Made by a program: the position numbers and the translations under genes
Part shown: positions 35,100 to 48,285 of the stretch, one piece after another
Layout of the letters: each line of letters starts with the position of its first letter
How positions within the stretch are numbered: the stretch's first letter is position 1
NCBI GenBank assembly: GCA_022316685.1
Contig: JAKJHU010000076.1
Span: 3,420,001-3,484,000, forward strand
DNA from: Progne subis subis
Lineage: Eukaryota; Chordata; Aves; Passeriformes; Hirundinidae
Length of the DNA: 64,000 nucleotides
Direction: 5' to 3'
Notes under the pieces: model-generated
What the model saw: the letters and a program-made list of their open reading frames with translations, nothing else
Told to the model about the DNA's origin: nothing
Databases searched by the model: none

Positions 35100-37283
35100 G
35101 GGATTAGTTCTTTTGACATCTCATCGTGAAGTGAAGGGTTTGCATAACAGTATCTTCTTGGAAGCTCTGTAGATAACCGGGTAAACAAGGGAAACTGCAA
35201 TGTGTTCTGGGAAGTCGATGTGCAGGATCTGGGGGGTTTGACACTTCTGTTGTAATGACATTTATTGGAATGGTGGGAGGCACTGCTGCTGCTCAGGCAT
35301 GGTCTTGAATCTGTGTGGTGGTCTTCACAAAATAGCTTAAGTTTTGGGTTTGATGTATTCAGTGGGATTGAGGCTCATATGAGGGACTTTGGGAATATTT
35401 TTCCTAAGGCAGGGTATAAATGTTCAATGACTTCCCTTTGGATTTGAGGGTAGTCTAACATGTGGCCACAAGGGCTGTATATTCCATGCACATTTGTTTT
35501 TCTATAGTAGTAATGTACTGTGAAGTGTTTCAAGTGCTTTTTCTTTTAAAGTGTTGTCTGTATAGATCACACCTATTAAACTTAAGCATTGTGCTTTTTC
35601 TTGGAAAAGCTGGTGTGCACTGCAGCTTTTCTGTGTTCTGGGAAAAGAAATATGGTTTTCTGCACTATTTCCTGTGGTCTGTGTGCGTAGAGAAGAGCTA
35701 TGTCGTATAACAGTGAGTGAACTCCAGCCTAACAGCAGCAGAATGGCAGAACTTGTGCTAATACTATATGAGTACTATAGATGCTTTTTGTTATTTGTTT
35801 TATCTGTTTTGATGTGGATAGATTCAGAAGAAATTTTATGCTACCACTGTAAATGAACTTTGGAGATGGAAGGAGACCTTCCAATACTGGTATTTTTGTT
35901 TTCCTCTGGAAGAAGCACTTACAGTGCTGTCCTTTTTGTTCTCCTCATGCTTGACCTAAAGCTGATTTCATGTTTTATACTGGCTGTGTCTTTCCATTTT
36001 TGATTATACCTCTCTTAAAATGTGGAAACGGGCTGCTTTGCTGTTCTTATCGCACATGTTCAGCTGGAAGTGATAATCTGTCTGTTCTGTAAGGTTTTTT
36101 ATATCTGTATGATATTTTACAATTAATAAACACAGTAATATTAGCTGAAACTAGGTGACTGCTACATTATGTGTAACATTTCCTGCTTGGAACAAGAGGT
36201 TTTCATCACATATTTTTGTATATATATTTAATAGCCATTCATATCCTCCATCTTCTCTTGTACTACATAGGAAAAGATTTCTTTACCACTTTGTGTTGCT
36301 GTTTAAAATCCCAAGGAACAGTTAGCTTTAATACTGACTTCCATTGTAAAAAAAACAGTCTGCACAAAACAGATGGAAAATATAGTTCACACTCTTTGTT
36401 GCTATGTTGTAAAGCTACTGAACTGTCTCCATGGAAGTAGATTATAAACATCCTTAATATAATATGCTTTGTCAAAGCTTGCACATTCCTTAGCTTCTAA
36501 AGAAATGTGGTGTTTGTATGTGTTCCTGATGTTTTTACTCTCTGGGGCTTCAATCTGCCATAAAGGCCTGCCAACCTATTTGTACTGTACAAAGGTTCGA
36601 CTCTTTTTTTTTCTTCAGTCCCTTCTTTGAAGACTGATGCTTGCTTCTGAGATTTTTAAAAGCAAAGATGTGCTTTTTAAATTTCAGTGTCCATGGTATC
36701 ATAATGAAAACAGAAGGTTTTCAATGCTTGCTTTTCTCAACAATTCAATTAACTTGGCCAGGTAAGTTTCATTGAAACTATATAAAGGTAATTTTTTTCA
36801 TGGTTCTGACTTAATAGTGAAGGTGCTGTAACTAGTTCAGAAGAGGCCCGATGAGTGTGCATTTCTTTTCTTTCTTCTCAGCAAGACACATGAGTAGCTG
36901 TCAAACAGGATATGTACACCTATCTTTTTAATGATTATGAATTCTATTATGATGACTGCATTTGTGATAATACAAAATCTGTATGAGCTTATGTGCAAGT
37001 AGTATTAATACAATCCCACAAATCTTCCCAGTGATTAATATGTACTGTTAGATAAGCTTGTGTTGCTGGGTAAATGTATTAATTTCTTTGTTCTGGAGTG
37101 ATAGCCCTAATCATGTTCTTTAAAATTACCTGTTGATCTGAACCAATGCTTTATAAGTTCAATGACTGTAAATTATAATTGTTAGGATGCAGGGAATTTT
37201 AGTCATGTGACAACAGTGCAACCAGATACAGTGAGCAAGGTACAAACAAACAGGAACAGCTCTTGTGAGTGCAGTAGCTGCAT

Positions 37284-37482
37284 GGATTTTGTCCATTAGG
37301 AAGAAGACATTAGTAACTTGTAGCCTGTTGATTCTGGATATGGCACCCTAGAATCCTGGTTGAGTCCATGGATTTTGGTACTTTATCAACTTGAAAATTT
37401 TAGTACCAAGGGAAACCTTTGGAAGGTGTTATGTATATTAAAAAAAAAAAAAAAAATCCACTACAAGTGTTTGTCTTGTCTA
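37284..37482 (+). repeat. Dispersed direct repeat, copy B
   Basis: This is the second copy of the element at 34909-35099, in the same orientation and 2.4 kb downstream. The A run is longer (about 17 against 9). The flanks are unrelated to those of copy A, and the boundaries (GGATTTT.TCCATTAGG at the left and TTGTCTTGTCTA at the right) coincide in both copies, which supports a discrete mobile or duplicated unit. Confidence 0.85.
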
Positions 37483-39059
37483 ATTACTGCAGAAATTGAT
37501 TTCTGGATTGCCTAGGGGATTGGGGGGCAGAATTCTTGCAGGCAATACTGCTATTCTTCAGCAGATCCTTCAGCTAGTGTCAGAGTGAAGTTGGCTGGTA
37601 ACGTGCTTTTGTTCTCACTTTCTCTCGCAGTAGATTTTCTTTGTCTGTATGCCTAACATATTTAGCTGTGATAACTCTAGAGAGAACTTAAACTGCTCTC
37701 AGTAGAAATTCAGCCTCTGGAAAAGTTTTGTATGAAAAAATATGGTGGTAGATGTGGAGTTGGAGTTAGGGAACCCTTCTGGGTCTCACGAACCTAGTCT
37801 CTCACTGCACCAAGGCTTGAAACACATCAGAGGAGCTGAGTGCAATGTGACTATGAAATGTAACTATTGTTCCTATGGAATTCTTTACATATGAAATAAT
37901 ATTGTGTTCAGCCAGTCATTAATTTTTAGATACACAGGCACATGCTATTGCTTTCTTGTTCTTTTTTAAATGCTAAAATGGAGTTCATGGGTAATTTTAT
38001 TAACTTAATCAACCAGGAATTATCTTGAATTCTCCTTCAAGTGGAAAGGGCTTGTGTGTTTCTGACAGCCTTCTGACAGGAGGCAGTGTTTTGGTTTGGT
38101 TTTTGTTTGTTGTTGTTTCCTTGGACAAGATCCATTCTTCATCAAAGACGTCAAATCCTACTTCTGTCTAGGTGGATTTCCTGTGAAGAGTCACCTTAAC
38201 ACAAAAGGAGAGCATAGAATCTTTTGTTCTGTCTTGCGTGAACTTTAATGTAGAGACAGTTGCTATTTCTGCGGTGTCTGATATACCTTTGAGTTAGTAC
38301 TAAGGGAAAAAACTTAAAAGCAAATTACCAGATTAACATGATTCTAGTAGTCATTAAGGAATCCAATAATACTAGCAACCAGCAGGTTTTTTAGATTTTC
38401 CTAAGTGTTAAAAAAAGCAGGTTTCTGTAATTCAAAGTGCATTTTGACTGAAGAGAAGTAGCAAGAGATGATGTTACGACTTTCCATTGCTTGAAACTGA
38501 GTTATTGCAATTAATTGTAAGCTGGCATTACATTTGAGGGCTTGGCTCTCTTTTATATGGCTAACTCCAGTAGGTAATTTATACGATATGGATCTACTAT
38601 TTTATAATTTCTGTATCTTTAAAATCAAGGGTCTGCTGAAGCTAAACAATGGGAGTAATTCCATTTTACTTTGCATGCTGTCTTGTATAAGATAAAAGCC
38701 TGCATAAACATAAGTCGGAACTGTGGTTTTATTTGGGGCCTCTCTTTGGAGGGGATTGGATTTTTTGTGGTTGATTTCTTTTGTTTTTCCCTGATGCTAA
38801 ATTATTAGTAACTCAGACCTAAAGAAAAGAAATCAGTGCTTGCTGCATGACAGTTTTTGCATGTTAGGCCTAAATGAAATACTGATACACAAAGTCTGTT
38901 TCACAGCAGTCTTTGAACATTCTCTATAACCACAAGTTTTCTGGCAGCCCAGGTATTTTCAGGTTTTGAGAGAACCACTGGGGAGGCAGGCCTAGGGGGA
39001 TGTATGTCCTGCTGAATAGTCCTTCCATCTTCTCTAGGTAATGTTTGTGCAGACTTCAA

Positions 39060-39111
39060 AGACTCCCTGAGGTTGGCAGATCATTCCCTCTGATTATCAC
39101 TCAGGGAGTCT
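39060..39111. other. Perfect 12-bp inverted repeat, 28-nt loop
   Basis: AGACTCCCTGAG (39060-39071) and CTCAGGGAGTCT (39100-39111) are exact reverse complements. No terminator or RNA gene context is evident. Confidence 0.75.
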
Positions 39112-42100
39112 GAGATGGTAATGACTCTGTATCCCTGTTGTGTGTCATTTTCTTATCTATACAGAGGGAAATGGCAGTTTTTAAAATCAGTGTGAAAAGC
39201 ACTGCAGCTCAAGTGTTAAACCTTGTGATGGTTGCTGCTACAAGCTCAGTGGTTCTTCAGATCTCTTTTAAAGGTTGACAAATGTAAACACATGCATTAT
39301 GTTGAATTACAGCCAGATTAGGCTGTCAGTATCCCTTTAGCTGTGAATTCCTGAGGGCTGCATGTACCTTATAGAACAAATAAATGGTCTGATGAAAAAG
39401 CTCCAGGTTCAGAGAGCTGATCTCTTCAGCAACCTGAATGTGTGGGAGGAGGTACTGTTATGGCCAAGGCATCAACTGATGAACCTCACGTAAAAGCACA
39501 AAACTTCACACACTTCAGTGACAGATATTTAGCATGTCTCAAATGCCAGACTTCCGTAGGAATTATCCTGCTATGAAGACAGCTGAAATGTTTCCATATT
39601 AAATTACAAATAGTCCTGTCTTTCGGATGTACCAAAGAGTAGTGTGTGTTGTGGAACAATATTTTAAACAGAAAGATTTGAAGGTTCATCCATTGAAATA
39701 GTCAGTGTATTCTATTAGCTGTATTTTTATCAGAATGCTGAAAATACCTGGTATTTTAAAAAATCCTAGTCAATATGCAAGCCACGATTTACACACCAGT
39801 GGAACCTCTAAAAATCTGTGTTCCCCAGAACTGTAATGAAATTCACTTCATTATAGCTCACACAAAGTTCAGCAAAATTGATCATTGGTGCCTTGTGGTT
39901 TTTGTTAGTCGTGGGCTTTTCTGGCAGGGTGTCCCTCTGTTTCATTTAATTACACCTCAGTGCAGATGCCAATTCATCAGTTCATTCTGTGTCAAGAGAG
40001 ACTAAGGTGTTTCTGTTAATAAAATAGGTTAATTCCATTCCTGGCTCTAGAAAATTTGGATTAATTAGGAAATCTAAATTGCGAACTAGAAGGAAGAGTC
40101 GTAATAAAACTTACATGAAAACTGTTCAGACATGTTTGTCCTTGGAGTTGTATTACATGATTTTAATATGGGTTTGATTGGAAAGTGGTATCACTTCTTC
40201 AGTCACTTACTGGAGCAGGAGACTGATCAAGAGGAAAATTCTGAACATGCTACAGTCTGGTTCTGCCTTGGTGTAAGTGCTGACATAATTAACAGCTAGT
40301 CATCTGTGCTGTGGTGTATCCTATGTTCTTTGGCTTTATTTTTCCAAGTACTGTGCACCAGTTGATATTGGTGGTTCTGAATGTATTTTCTTCATGTAAA
40401 CATGAATGCCTTCAGTTGCCTTTAGCTTGATTGGGGTTTGACTGGTTTCTGTTCGCTCTACTTTTTCATTAACATTGCTTTAATAGTAGTGGCAACATTA
40501 ATGCTTTATAGCTGCCAGGGAATCTCAAAAAAGTTGATTTTGTCATACACTCTGTAATATGGCAGAGTTGGAGATAACAGTATTGTACAAAACAAGAACA
40601 GTAAAAATGTTTTGTTATTAAGGTGGGACTAGTTGTCATGTGTTGGAAAACAAACAAAAGCCTTCAACTTGGAAAGGGCATTGAGCTTTTTCTTGTGTGC
40701 ATCTTCGCACACTGAGTATGAGTTGCTGCACACCTGTGTCTGGGCTTTGGAAAAGCCTGCAAAATCTCTAAGGCTACTGCATAGGTGCAAGAAATGCTTA
40801 AAATCTGAGAACAGTTTTAAGTGTTAGCAAAAACAGATCTGTATCTGTGGAAGTTTATCACTTGCTCTCTCCAATGTGTTATGTCCCCACTGCGTGTGCT
40901 TATTAAGAGTGAATAATAAAGACATTTTCTAGTGATACTTTAAATGCTGGTGGGACTGGACCCTGGTAATTTAAGATAAGAGCCACTGTAGCTTATTCAG
41001 ACAGAGAAGACAACTTATTCTTTGTGAAGCTTTTTTGTTAATGCACGTAACTCTGCTTCTTTGGAGAACCAAAGGATCATGCTTTATCTTCTACCCTTTT
41101 TTAATGAGTTATGTTCTTCTGGATGGTAAGTCATCAGCTAAGTCATGCAGCGTCTGGAGGTGATGGAACAGAAATTTGTCAGCTGAGATTTTTGCGAAAG
41201 TCTTAAATGCTGTTCCGTTGTGGTGGTGGATTGTTTTTTTCGTTTCCTATCATGTTTTGCCCCAATGTATTTTTCTTCTAAGGCTGTAAATTACATGTAA
41301 AATGTAATAGAATCTATAATAGCATCCTTTAGACAACTGTTACATGAAGAGAAAAATATACTGATTTGATCTTAGCTAGAGAGAGGGTCAGTCAAAAGTA
41401 AACTGAGCTAAGACATCTTTTAATACATTTATTACCACTGTGGAACTGAAACTGCAGGAATATTTCTGTTCTATTCTGTTAGATGTAATTCCTGGAAATG
41501 GTCACACTTGGTCTTCCAGCTCGTGTTTAATTTCCCAAGCTAGACAGTTATTCTACTTTTTCGAGGTGAACAAAATGTTCTGGTGTTAGGAAAAAAAGAT
41601 GTGTTTCTTAACCACTTCATTAAATATGTACTGTTGAAAGAATGACAAGTTAAAAGTCAGTTTTTGGCGTGGAAGTAGGTTCAGAAAATGCTTTGCGTGT
41701 TCAAATAATTACTGCTTTTTATTTGGCGGGGTTTGAAACTCGAGGGGAAATTTAGTATGTAGTGAAATTCATCCAGTTTCTTGCATTGCTCAAAGTGAAG
41801 GTACCATTTGGTGGTACTGTAACTTGTTTAATTATCCTGCAAGGTCCAGTCCTCTGAATTACTCCAGTACGATTGCCATGTGTTTCCTGATGTCAAAGGA
41901 GTATCAGCCTAGTAGTGTTTTGGTGTGTGAGAGACAGCTTTCAGTTTTTAGGATTGCTTGCTAATTAATTTTCTGTGCTTTACAACGTTTCCTCCCAGAA
42001 GAAACGTTGCTTCTCCAACTTTTGAGATGCAAAAAATGCAAAGCAGAAGAGGTGCATAGCAGAGCAATGAATGTCTTCCAAAGTTTACCTAAAAGGCCTG

Positions 42101-44239
42101 GGACAGAGGTGGCATTTTAAGGCAATACAGCTACCTTTGCTGTAAAATTTGTGATGAAAAAAAGTCTATGCAAAAAGCTTTTAAAGAAGATTCAAAATGT
42201 TTTTTTAAATTGTGTGTCATCAATGTCTTCTGAGACACTTGTGTATGTTTTTAACAAATGGTCTCCTTCACTTCTGTGAGTCTAATGAATCGTGGAGCTG
42301 CACAGTGGGAGTCTTGACAGACTGGAAGTTGCATTAAACAGCTTTGGGTTTTTATTGAAAACATTGTCCTTGGTTCAAAGGAAAGGTAATTATTCTGCCC
42401 TGGAATGATAGCGGCCTCTCCTTTATTGACAACACACCATCTGGTTGTGATAAATTACATGGCCCTGGCAAGGCTGCAGCTTTTTGGTAGCAACGGGTGA
42501 CGTAAAAGCTTTATGTCCAGATGGTAGAAAATAAGAAATAAAGATTTTTAATGTAAATGACACTTCCCTGTGTGTGGTGTCATGGTTTAGCCCCCAGTGA
42601 GTCACTAAGTTTTTGGGGTTTTTTAATGTCTTTTAGCTGTATCTCTAAAGGAAGATTTCAGAAAGCAAGGCGGTATAAAAGATATTTAGGAACTAATTCT
42701 TGCTGCTAGGTAAATTCTTCTAATCTCTTGAGGGAGAGCTTGAAAAAATGATGATGGAAATCTTGAGTATTTCAGGTGTAATTGGCACCATTTATTTTAC
42801 TTTACCACCCAAACACTGTTAGTGTAGTTCTCACCTAGCAGTAAGAACAGTACAGATTATTAAAGGGTTTTTCTCAAGAACTGGTTGTACTTAAACTTGT
42901 TTGTTGCTGGTAGCTTCAGGGAGGTTCTTTTTCTGAAAGCTTGCCAAGTAGTCAGTTTACATCTATAAGTAAAAGTTCAGAGTGCTGTTAAGTAGTTTGC
43001 TAGCGAATTTGTTCTCCTGGCAGTTACTTCTTTCTCTTGCTGTCCTAGCCAAAGTATTATTTCTTCTTCTAACCTGTTTAATTTTATACCATTTAATGAT
43101 ATGATACATTCAGGCTCTGTTCTTGAGCCCTGATAAAAACAAACATCTGAGCCAATGATGATTATTAAAGAGAAATGTCTGCAGGGATCTTGGGAGGGTA
43201 GAGGCATTTTTGGTTCTCATAATGTCTGAATTAGAACTGTAAGACAGGTTTAAATGTTTGCAAGTAAAACATACTGCATGCGACTTCCTGTAGTGTCTGA
43301 TTTGTTGAGAATGTTGGCTGGTACCTACTTCCAGACTTCATTTCAGAACATAACTTTAAATTCCCTTGCCACACATTACTGTTTAGGGTTTAGAAATTTC
43401 TTCCATTTGTTGTTTTTATTTGTTTTAAAAACATAAATGCAGCACACTATGATGAAACTTATTCTTGATGAGTTCTTCTGGTATCTTTTGTGAGGCTAGT
43501 GGCTGCAGAGGAAAGTGTCATCAACTAACTCTGCAAAGCATTTCAGTCTTTTTAATTTGGGCTGAGGAGCAGTAATACCGCTCATTACTGGTTTTTGCTT
43601 TCCTACTACTGCTGGTTTTGGAGTTGGATCCTTGCAGTTATATTTGCACAATGTGGCATGAATAACATTTATCTTAGATATAGATGTAAAGAGGAAACAC
43701 TTTGAACCTGGCATTGCTATGCTTGTTATTTCTGTGGCTAGGCAGTGTGGACATGGATGTGGGGATTGGCCACAGGTTAAAATAACTCTGAAGCCACGCT
43801 GGGTGTTACTAAAATTCAGTCAAGAATTCTATGTATAATGAGCAAAGTGCCCTGGCAAGTTTGACTCACTGTTTGGCTGCCAGGGTGTATAAGAAGCGGA
43901 TGTGAATTATTCTGGGGTTTGGCAGCTTAGACCTTCACCTTTTGTGGGCAAAATGCCTCAGCAGCTTCAAGCTATTTAGGCTAATGCCTCATGTCTAATG
44001 TGCACAGTTTGTGGATGAGCAAAAGTTACAAAGTGCTCATTATTATTAGTCTCTCAAACCAATAGACTTGAAATTTTATCCTCTGTTGTGGAAGACAGCT
44101 TGAAGTACGAGGTAGAACTAAATGTTTATAATTGTAATGTGTGTAATGTTTTCTGCACCTGGTAAATTGTAAGTCTTTGATAATTTTAGGATTTACCAAA
44201 GAGGGAAAGAGTTTCTGAAAACTCAGACTATAAGAGTTC

Positions 44240-44405
44240 TTAAGCGTTGGAACATACTGCTCATGCAGGTTGTAGAGCCTCCATCTGTGAAGACAGTCAA
44301 AACCCCAAATAGACAACTGTTCTGGGCAACCTGCTCTAGGTGATCGTGCTTGAGCAGGCAGGTTGGACTGACTGATTTCAAGACATCTATTCCAACCTAA
44401 AGAAT
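44240..44405 (+). mobile_element. CR1 LINE 3' fragment
   Basis: The sequence follows the CR1 3' end: 'gttgtagagcctccatctgtgaag', 'gggcaacctgctctaggtga', 'gcttgagcaggcaggttgga' and 'ctattccaacctaaag'. It is truncated at both ends and diverged. Confidence 0.9.
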
Positions 44406-44429
44406 TTGTGAAAAGTGAAAGTGGTACCT

Positions 44430-45720
44430 TCCATGTCAGCTCTTTTCACCACTATATTTTTACACAGAGAATAATGAATCTGCAGAGCTTCTTTTACATT
44501 CCACTAAAACCTTCTCCAGTGCCACAGGAAAGGTGCAGAGCAGATGTATCCAGAGTCATTGTCTGTGCAAGATGCATCCTATAATGACCTCATTGTATTG
44601 ACACTTGTAATTATATCAGTTCCTTATGCTTCATAGGTGATTTATGTTTATTTGCTTACAGCCAGTTCCAACCTATGGTCAGAGAAACTGACTTGTTCTC
44701 TGATGAGGTTCCTTCTGATGGTCTTTGATAAGCCAATACAATGTGTCAGCCCATCCTACTAGACCTGGCCAAGTGAGGATAATTCTAGCATCTCATTTCT
44801 TGGACAGACCCTAGATATATTACATATTCTCAGATCTGACTGAGCAGAATCACATCCGGAGATCGTCAAAGCATTTGGAACCTCTGTCTGGAGTTGAATG
44901 ATGCCCATGTGTAGACCATTGTGACACTTATAAAGGATGTGCTAATTGGTAAGCAGGCCAAGACCCAAGGGGACATTCTTATGTTGCCAAGTAGGCTGTT
45001 TTATGCCATGTACAAGCTGTTACATGTCCCTTGCTCAGCAGTTCTGGAGTAGCTGTTTGATTACTGTCTTTCAAATGTACGCACTGTTTAGATAGATTTC
45101 TTGCATCTGCCTTGGCCACCTAGGTCTTTGAGAAACCATTTTCTCCATTCAGTCACTCTGTAGTCCTGAAGTACCAAAGCAGTCCAATAAAGGTGTTTCC
45201 TTCAATAAAAAACTCCTCTAAGGCAAATTCCAATTTTCATTCCTCCTATACTTACACACCTCGTAAGGGTCACAGTCAGTTTCTTTTCCCTTCTCTGAAG
45301 ATTACTATTTTGGTGATCTTGCTGCAAAGGAATGACAGCTTTTAGGGTGTTTTTTTTTTTTAGTTTTTCCTCCTAATGATTGGTTTTCATCCAAATCTTG
45401 AATTTTTGATTTGTTTAAGCTTTGTACTTCAGGACTGAAACCTCCAATAATAGAGAACAATCAAGTGTTGTTAAAGGCTTCAGTTTATCAGTGACTGTAG
45501 TCACTCCATGAGCTATTAGGATTGGTTACAGAAGTCTTCTCTAGTGGAAGCATACTCTGCTAAAATATTCTAACATAGCCCAAAATAACTTAAAAATATC
45601 TTTCAGATACCTGCAGGTCCATCAGTCTTACATTTCAGTCGTGGCTTCATCAGAATCCCCACCACTGGTACAGTATATGATAACGATGCTACATTTGATA
45701 AAGTAGCCTTCTCTTCATAT
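44430..45720 (-). other. Unassigned non-simple sequence, possibly a degraded antisense insertion
   Basis: About 1.3 kb with less T bias than the surrounding intron and with short peptide-like frames on the minus strand. No domain, poly-A tail, target-site duplication or repeat family could be identified. Confidence 0.2.
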
Positions 45721-46366
45721 CTCTTTTAAAGACTTGGACCCATTGTTGACTAATTGTAATGATAGGGACTGACTGGAGTCTTTTATTCTGATTTTTAGAT
45801 TTACCTTTCTTAACACTTAGTATGTTATTTTCATGCACAGTAACTTTCCTCTGAATCCTTAGTAGGTTACTGAATTCTGTAGTTGAGAGACTCTAAAGGA
45901 CACATGTAAGGCTGCATGTTAGCCTTGTCTAAATCACATGGGGGAAGATGCATGCTTCTCTACAATTATGCCAACTACAAAGGCAAAAAGTATAGTTGAT
46001 TACTAATGATGTATGTGCACCCAGAAGATAAAACCTACATGCATACAAGATAATTAAAGAATTGGGTTATCAAGAAGTAATTTTACATCCACTTTAATGA
46101 CTATGGATTAATAATTTCTAAATTTCAGCTATCAGCATTTCCAATGAAATTTACTCAGTTTATGTATTCACAGCTATTACTACATGTTTGGTGTATGCTT
46201 GTTTTAGGAGCCAAGGTTGGCCAGATTTGAGGCAGGATGAACTGTTAACCCTTCTTTTTTTTTCGGTAGGATCAGTAGAATTCTACTGGTTTAATCTCTT
46301 TCTCTTTAAAGCTTGAATTTTCAGGATCTTATAAAAAGTATTTTTGCTTTAGAAAAGCTGACTCCT

Positions 46367-46395
46367 TTTATCCAACTATCCTGTAGTTGGATAAA
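46367..46395. other. Perfect 12-bp hairpin, 5-nt loop
   Basis: TTTATCCAACTA (46367-46378), loop TCCTG, TAGTTGGATAAA (46384-46395). There is no T run after the arm and no RNA gene nearby, so a terminator reading has no basis. Confidence 0.8.
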
Positions 46396-46999
46396 CATTG
46401 GCTCAGTTTAAATCAATTCATTTTAATACTGCCTCTTCTAATTCCTTAATGTTTATTCATGCTGGTCTCCTTAGCACATGTATCTTATTTCAAAGTCTTT
46501 CTGCTCACTTGATGAAGCCTGCTGTTTGAGGCAAAAGATGACTAATCAAATAATTATAATACTGTCATGGCTGTGCACAGAGGAGCAGCCATCTTAGCTG
46601 ATTTTATTACAGTCTCATTTTGTAACATCTTTGTGTCCCCATACTACAGAAACCCTTTGACATGAGCCAAGACTGTTGTGCTAACTGCTGTACACATATT
46701 GTTACTGCTCTAGAGAAGTTTAAATGATACAGAGAGCAGGGCAGTAGGAAGAAATCAGGCTTATGGATACTATTTTATTGGCTGCAGCAAGGTTGAGCTA
46801 TGCTACTACTGTGATATTTCAAGTAGTAGTGGCCAGAGCCTTCAAGTTCTTTTGTGGTTACCAACACAGATATTCTATTAATAGAATAATAAAGTGTGAA
46901 ATATGCAGTTTTGAACAATTAGTAGGATCCTCTGGCAAGGTGCCTCTATTGTGGTCTTTCTGTAGTTAAAGGGAGCTTATCCGAAAGACAGTGACAAAC

Positions 47000-47287
47000 A
47001 TTTTGGTAGGACCTGTTGCAGTAGGACAAGAGGCAATGGTTTTAAACTAAAAGAAGGCAAATTTAGACTAGATATAAGGAAGGATTTTTTTTTTCAAGGC
47101 TGGTGGAGCACAGGCTCAGATTTCCCAGAGAAATGGTAGATGCCCCCATTCCTGGAATCATTCCAGGCCAGGCTGGATGGTATTCTGAGCAACCTGGTCT
47201 AGTGTTAGGTGTCCCTGCTTATGGCAGCCATGTTGGAACTAGACGATCTTTAAGGTCCCTTCCAACCCAAACTGTTCTGTGATTCTA
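47000..47287 (+). mobile_element. CR1 LINE 3' fragment
   Basis: Blocks typical of CR1 are present: 'aggacaagaggcaatggttt' near 47027, 'actagatataaggaagg', 'ccaggccaggctggatgg', 'gcaacctggtctagtg', and the end 'cttccaacccaaactgttc' followed by the CR1 tail TGTGATTCT. The 3' end is complete. It lies about 590 nt upstream of the CpG island. Confidence 0.93.
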
Positions 47288-47874
47288 ACAGATTGCATCT
47301 TTCCTGTCACATCAAGCAACATGATCTCTTCTTGGTGAGCTGCATCTTTTTATGATGAAGTTCATGGGGAGAGGAGGCTGCCTTGGAGTTCTTTAAATGC
47401 AGCTGGTAGTTGCAAACAAAATCAGAAAGTGCAAATATAAAAATACTCCTCTGGGCTCTGGAATATGCCAAAGGCTTCAATCTCACCTGTATATATAAAC
47501 TCAGTGAATACACAGTACATGCACCCAGCTGTTTTTTGGCATGCCTTTAGACTCCACTGGAATTATTTAGTTTGATAGCAAATGCAATGATGGATACTTA
47601 ATATTAGCATAAATTTTGTTTGTCTGAGACATTTTAATGCCAAGAATATCAGCCATAATTTTTCTTTTCTCCTTTTTCCGTTTCTGATTCTCTTTGGCTT
47701 TACCGCTGCCAATATTTAAAAATCAGATTTAGCTGTTTTCCTCTCTCCTTTAAATCACTGGGCATTCTTACCATCACCTCTACAGTGGCTCCATACCGAG
47801 TACCCTCATAATCCAGGCAAATCCCCTGCATACAGTGCTGTTAAAGGCCACAGTTAGGGGGTTAACTCAGAATG

Positions 47875-48285
47875 GTCACGAGCCAAGCCCTTCACCGCTT
47901 CTCCTGAAATAAATTCGTTGCTTATGCTGCTGCCATATGGCCAACGAACGTGAGCTCCCAGCCGTCTTTTGATTTCCTCATCCACGCTTCCAAGCGCGCT
48001 GACTCTTAAACGGGTCTCCTCCCCCCGTGTTTGTAGTTTGTGTCCCGAGCGGTGACCTCGGGAAGCGTGCGACTCTGTGAGAAGAGCGGCTGACTGGGCT
48101 CTGCTGTCCCGTTAGCGTCTCCGGGGTGAGGCCTTCCCGTGCCGCGCTGCGCTGCGTGCGGCGCTTCTGTGGGGAGCGCGGGCTGCGGGCGGCTGCTGCG
48201 CCTGGGGCTCCGGCCTGCAGCGCCGGCCTCTAGAGAGTGGTGCCCGGCCCCGCTGCTCACCTCGGGCCTGACACGGACGCCCCAA
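47875..48285. promoter_or_regulatory. CpG island inside intron 9: candidate alternative or antisense promoter
   Basis: I count 31 CpG dinucleotides by eye between 48010 and 48275 and about nine more in the 130 nt before it, in an intron where CpG is otherwise rare. The block contains GC-box-like words and no TATA box. It is not a known part of CR1. A consensus donor, CCGGG/GTGAGG, sits at 48126 on the + strand; another, CCCGAG/GTGAGC, sits near 48257-48262 on the - strand. An antisense open frame of 97 codons (48006-48299), rich in P, R, G, S and A, looks like a by-product of GC content. Possible roles are a promoter for a short SPTLC2 transcript (exons 10-12, without the PLP lysine), a promoter for a non-coding RNA, or a GC-rich insertion. 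Confidence 0.6.
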
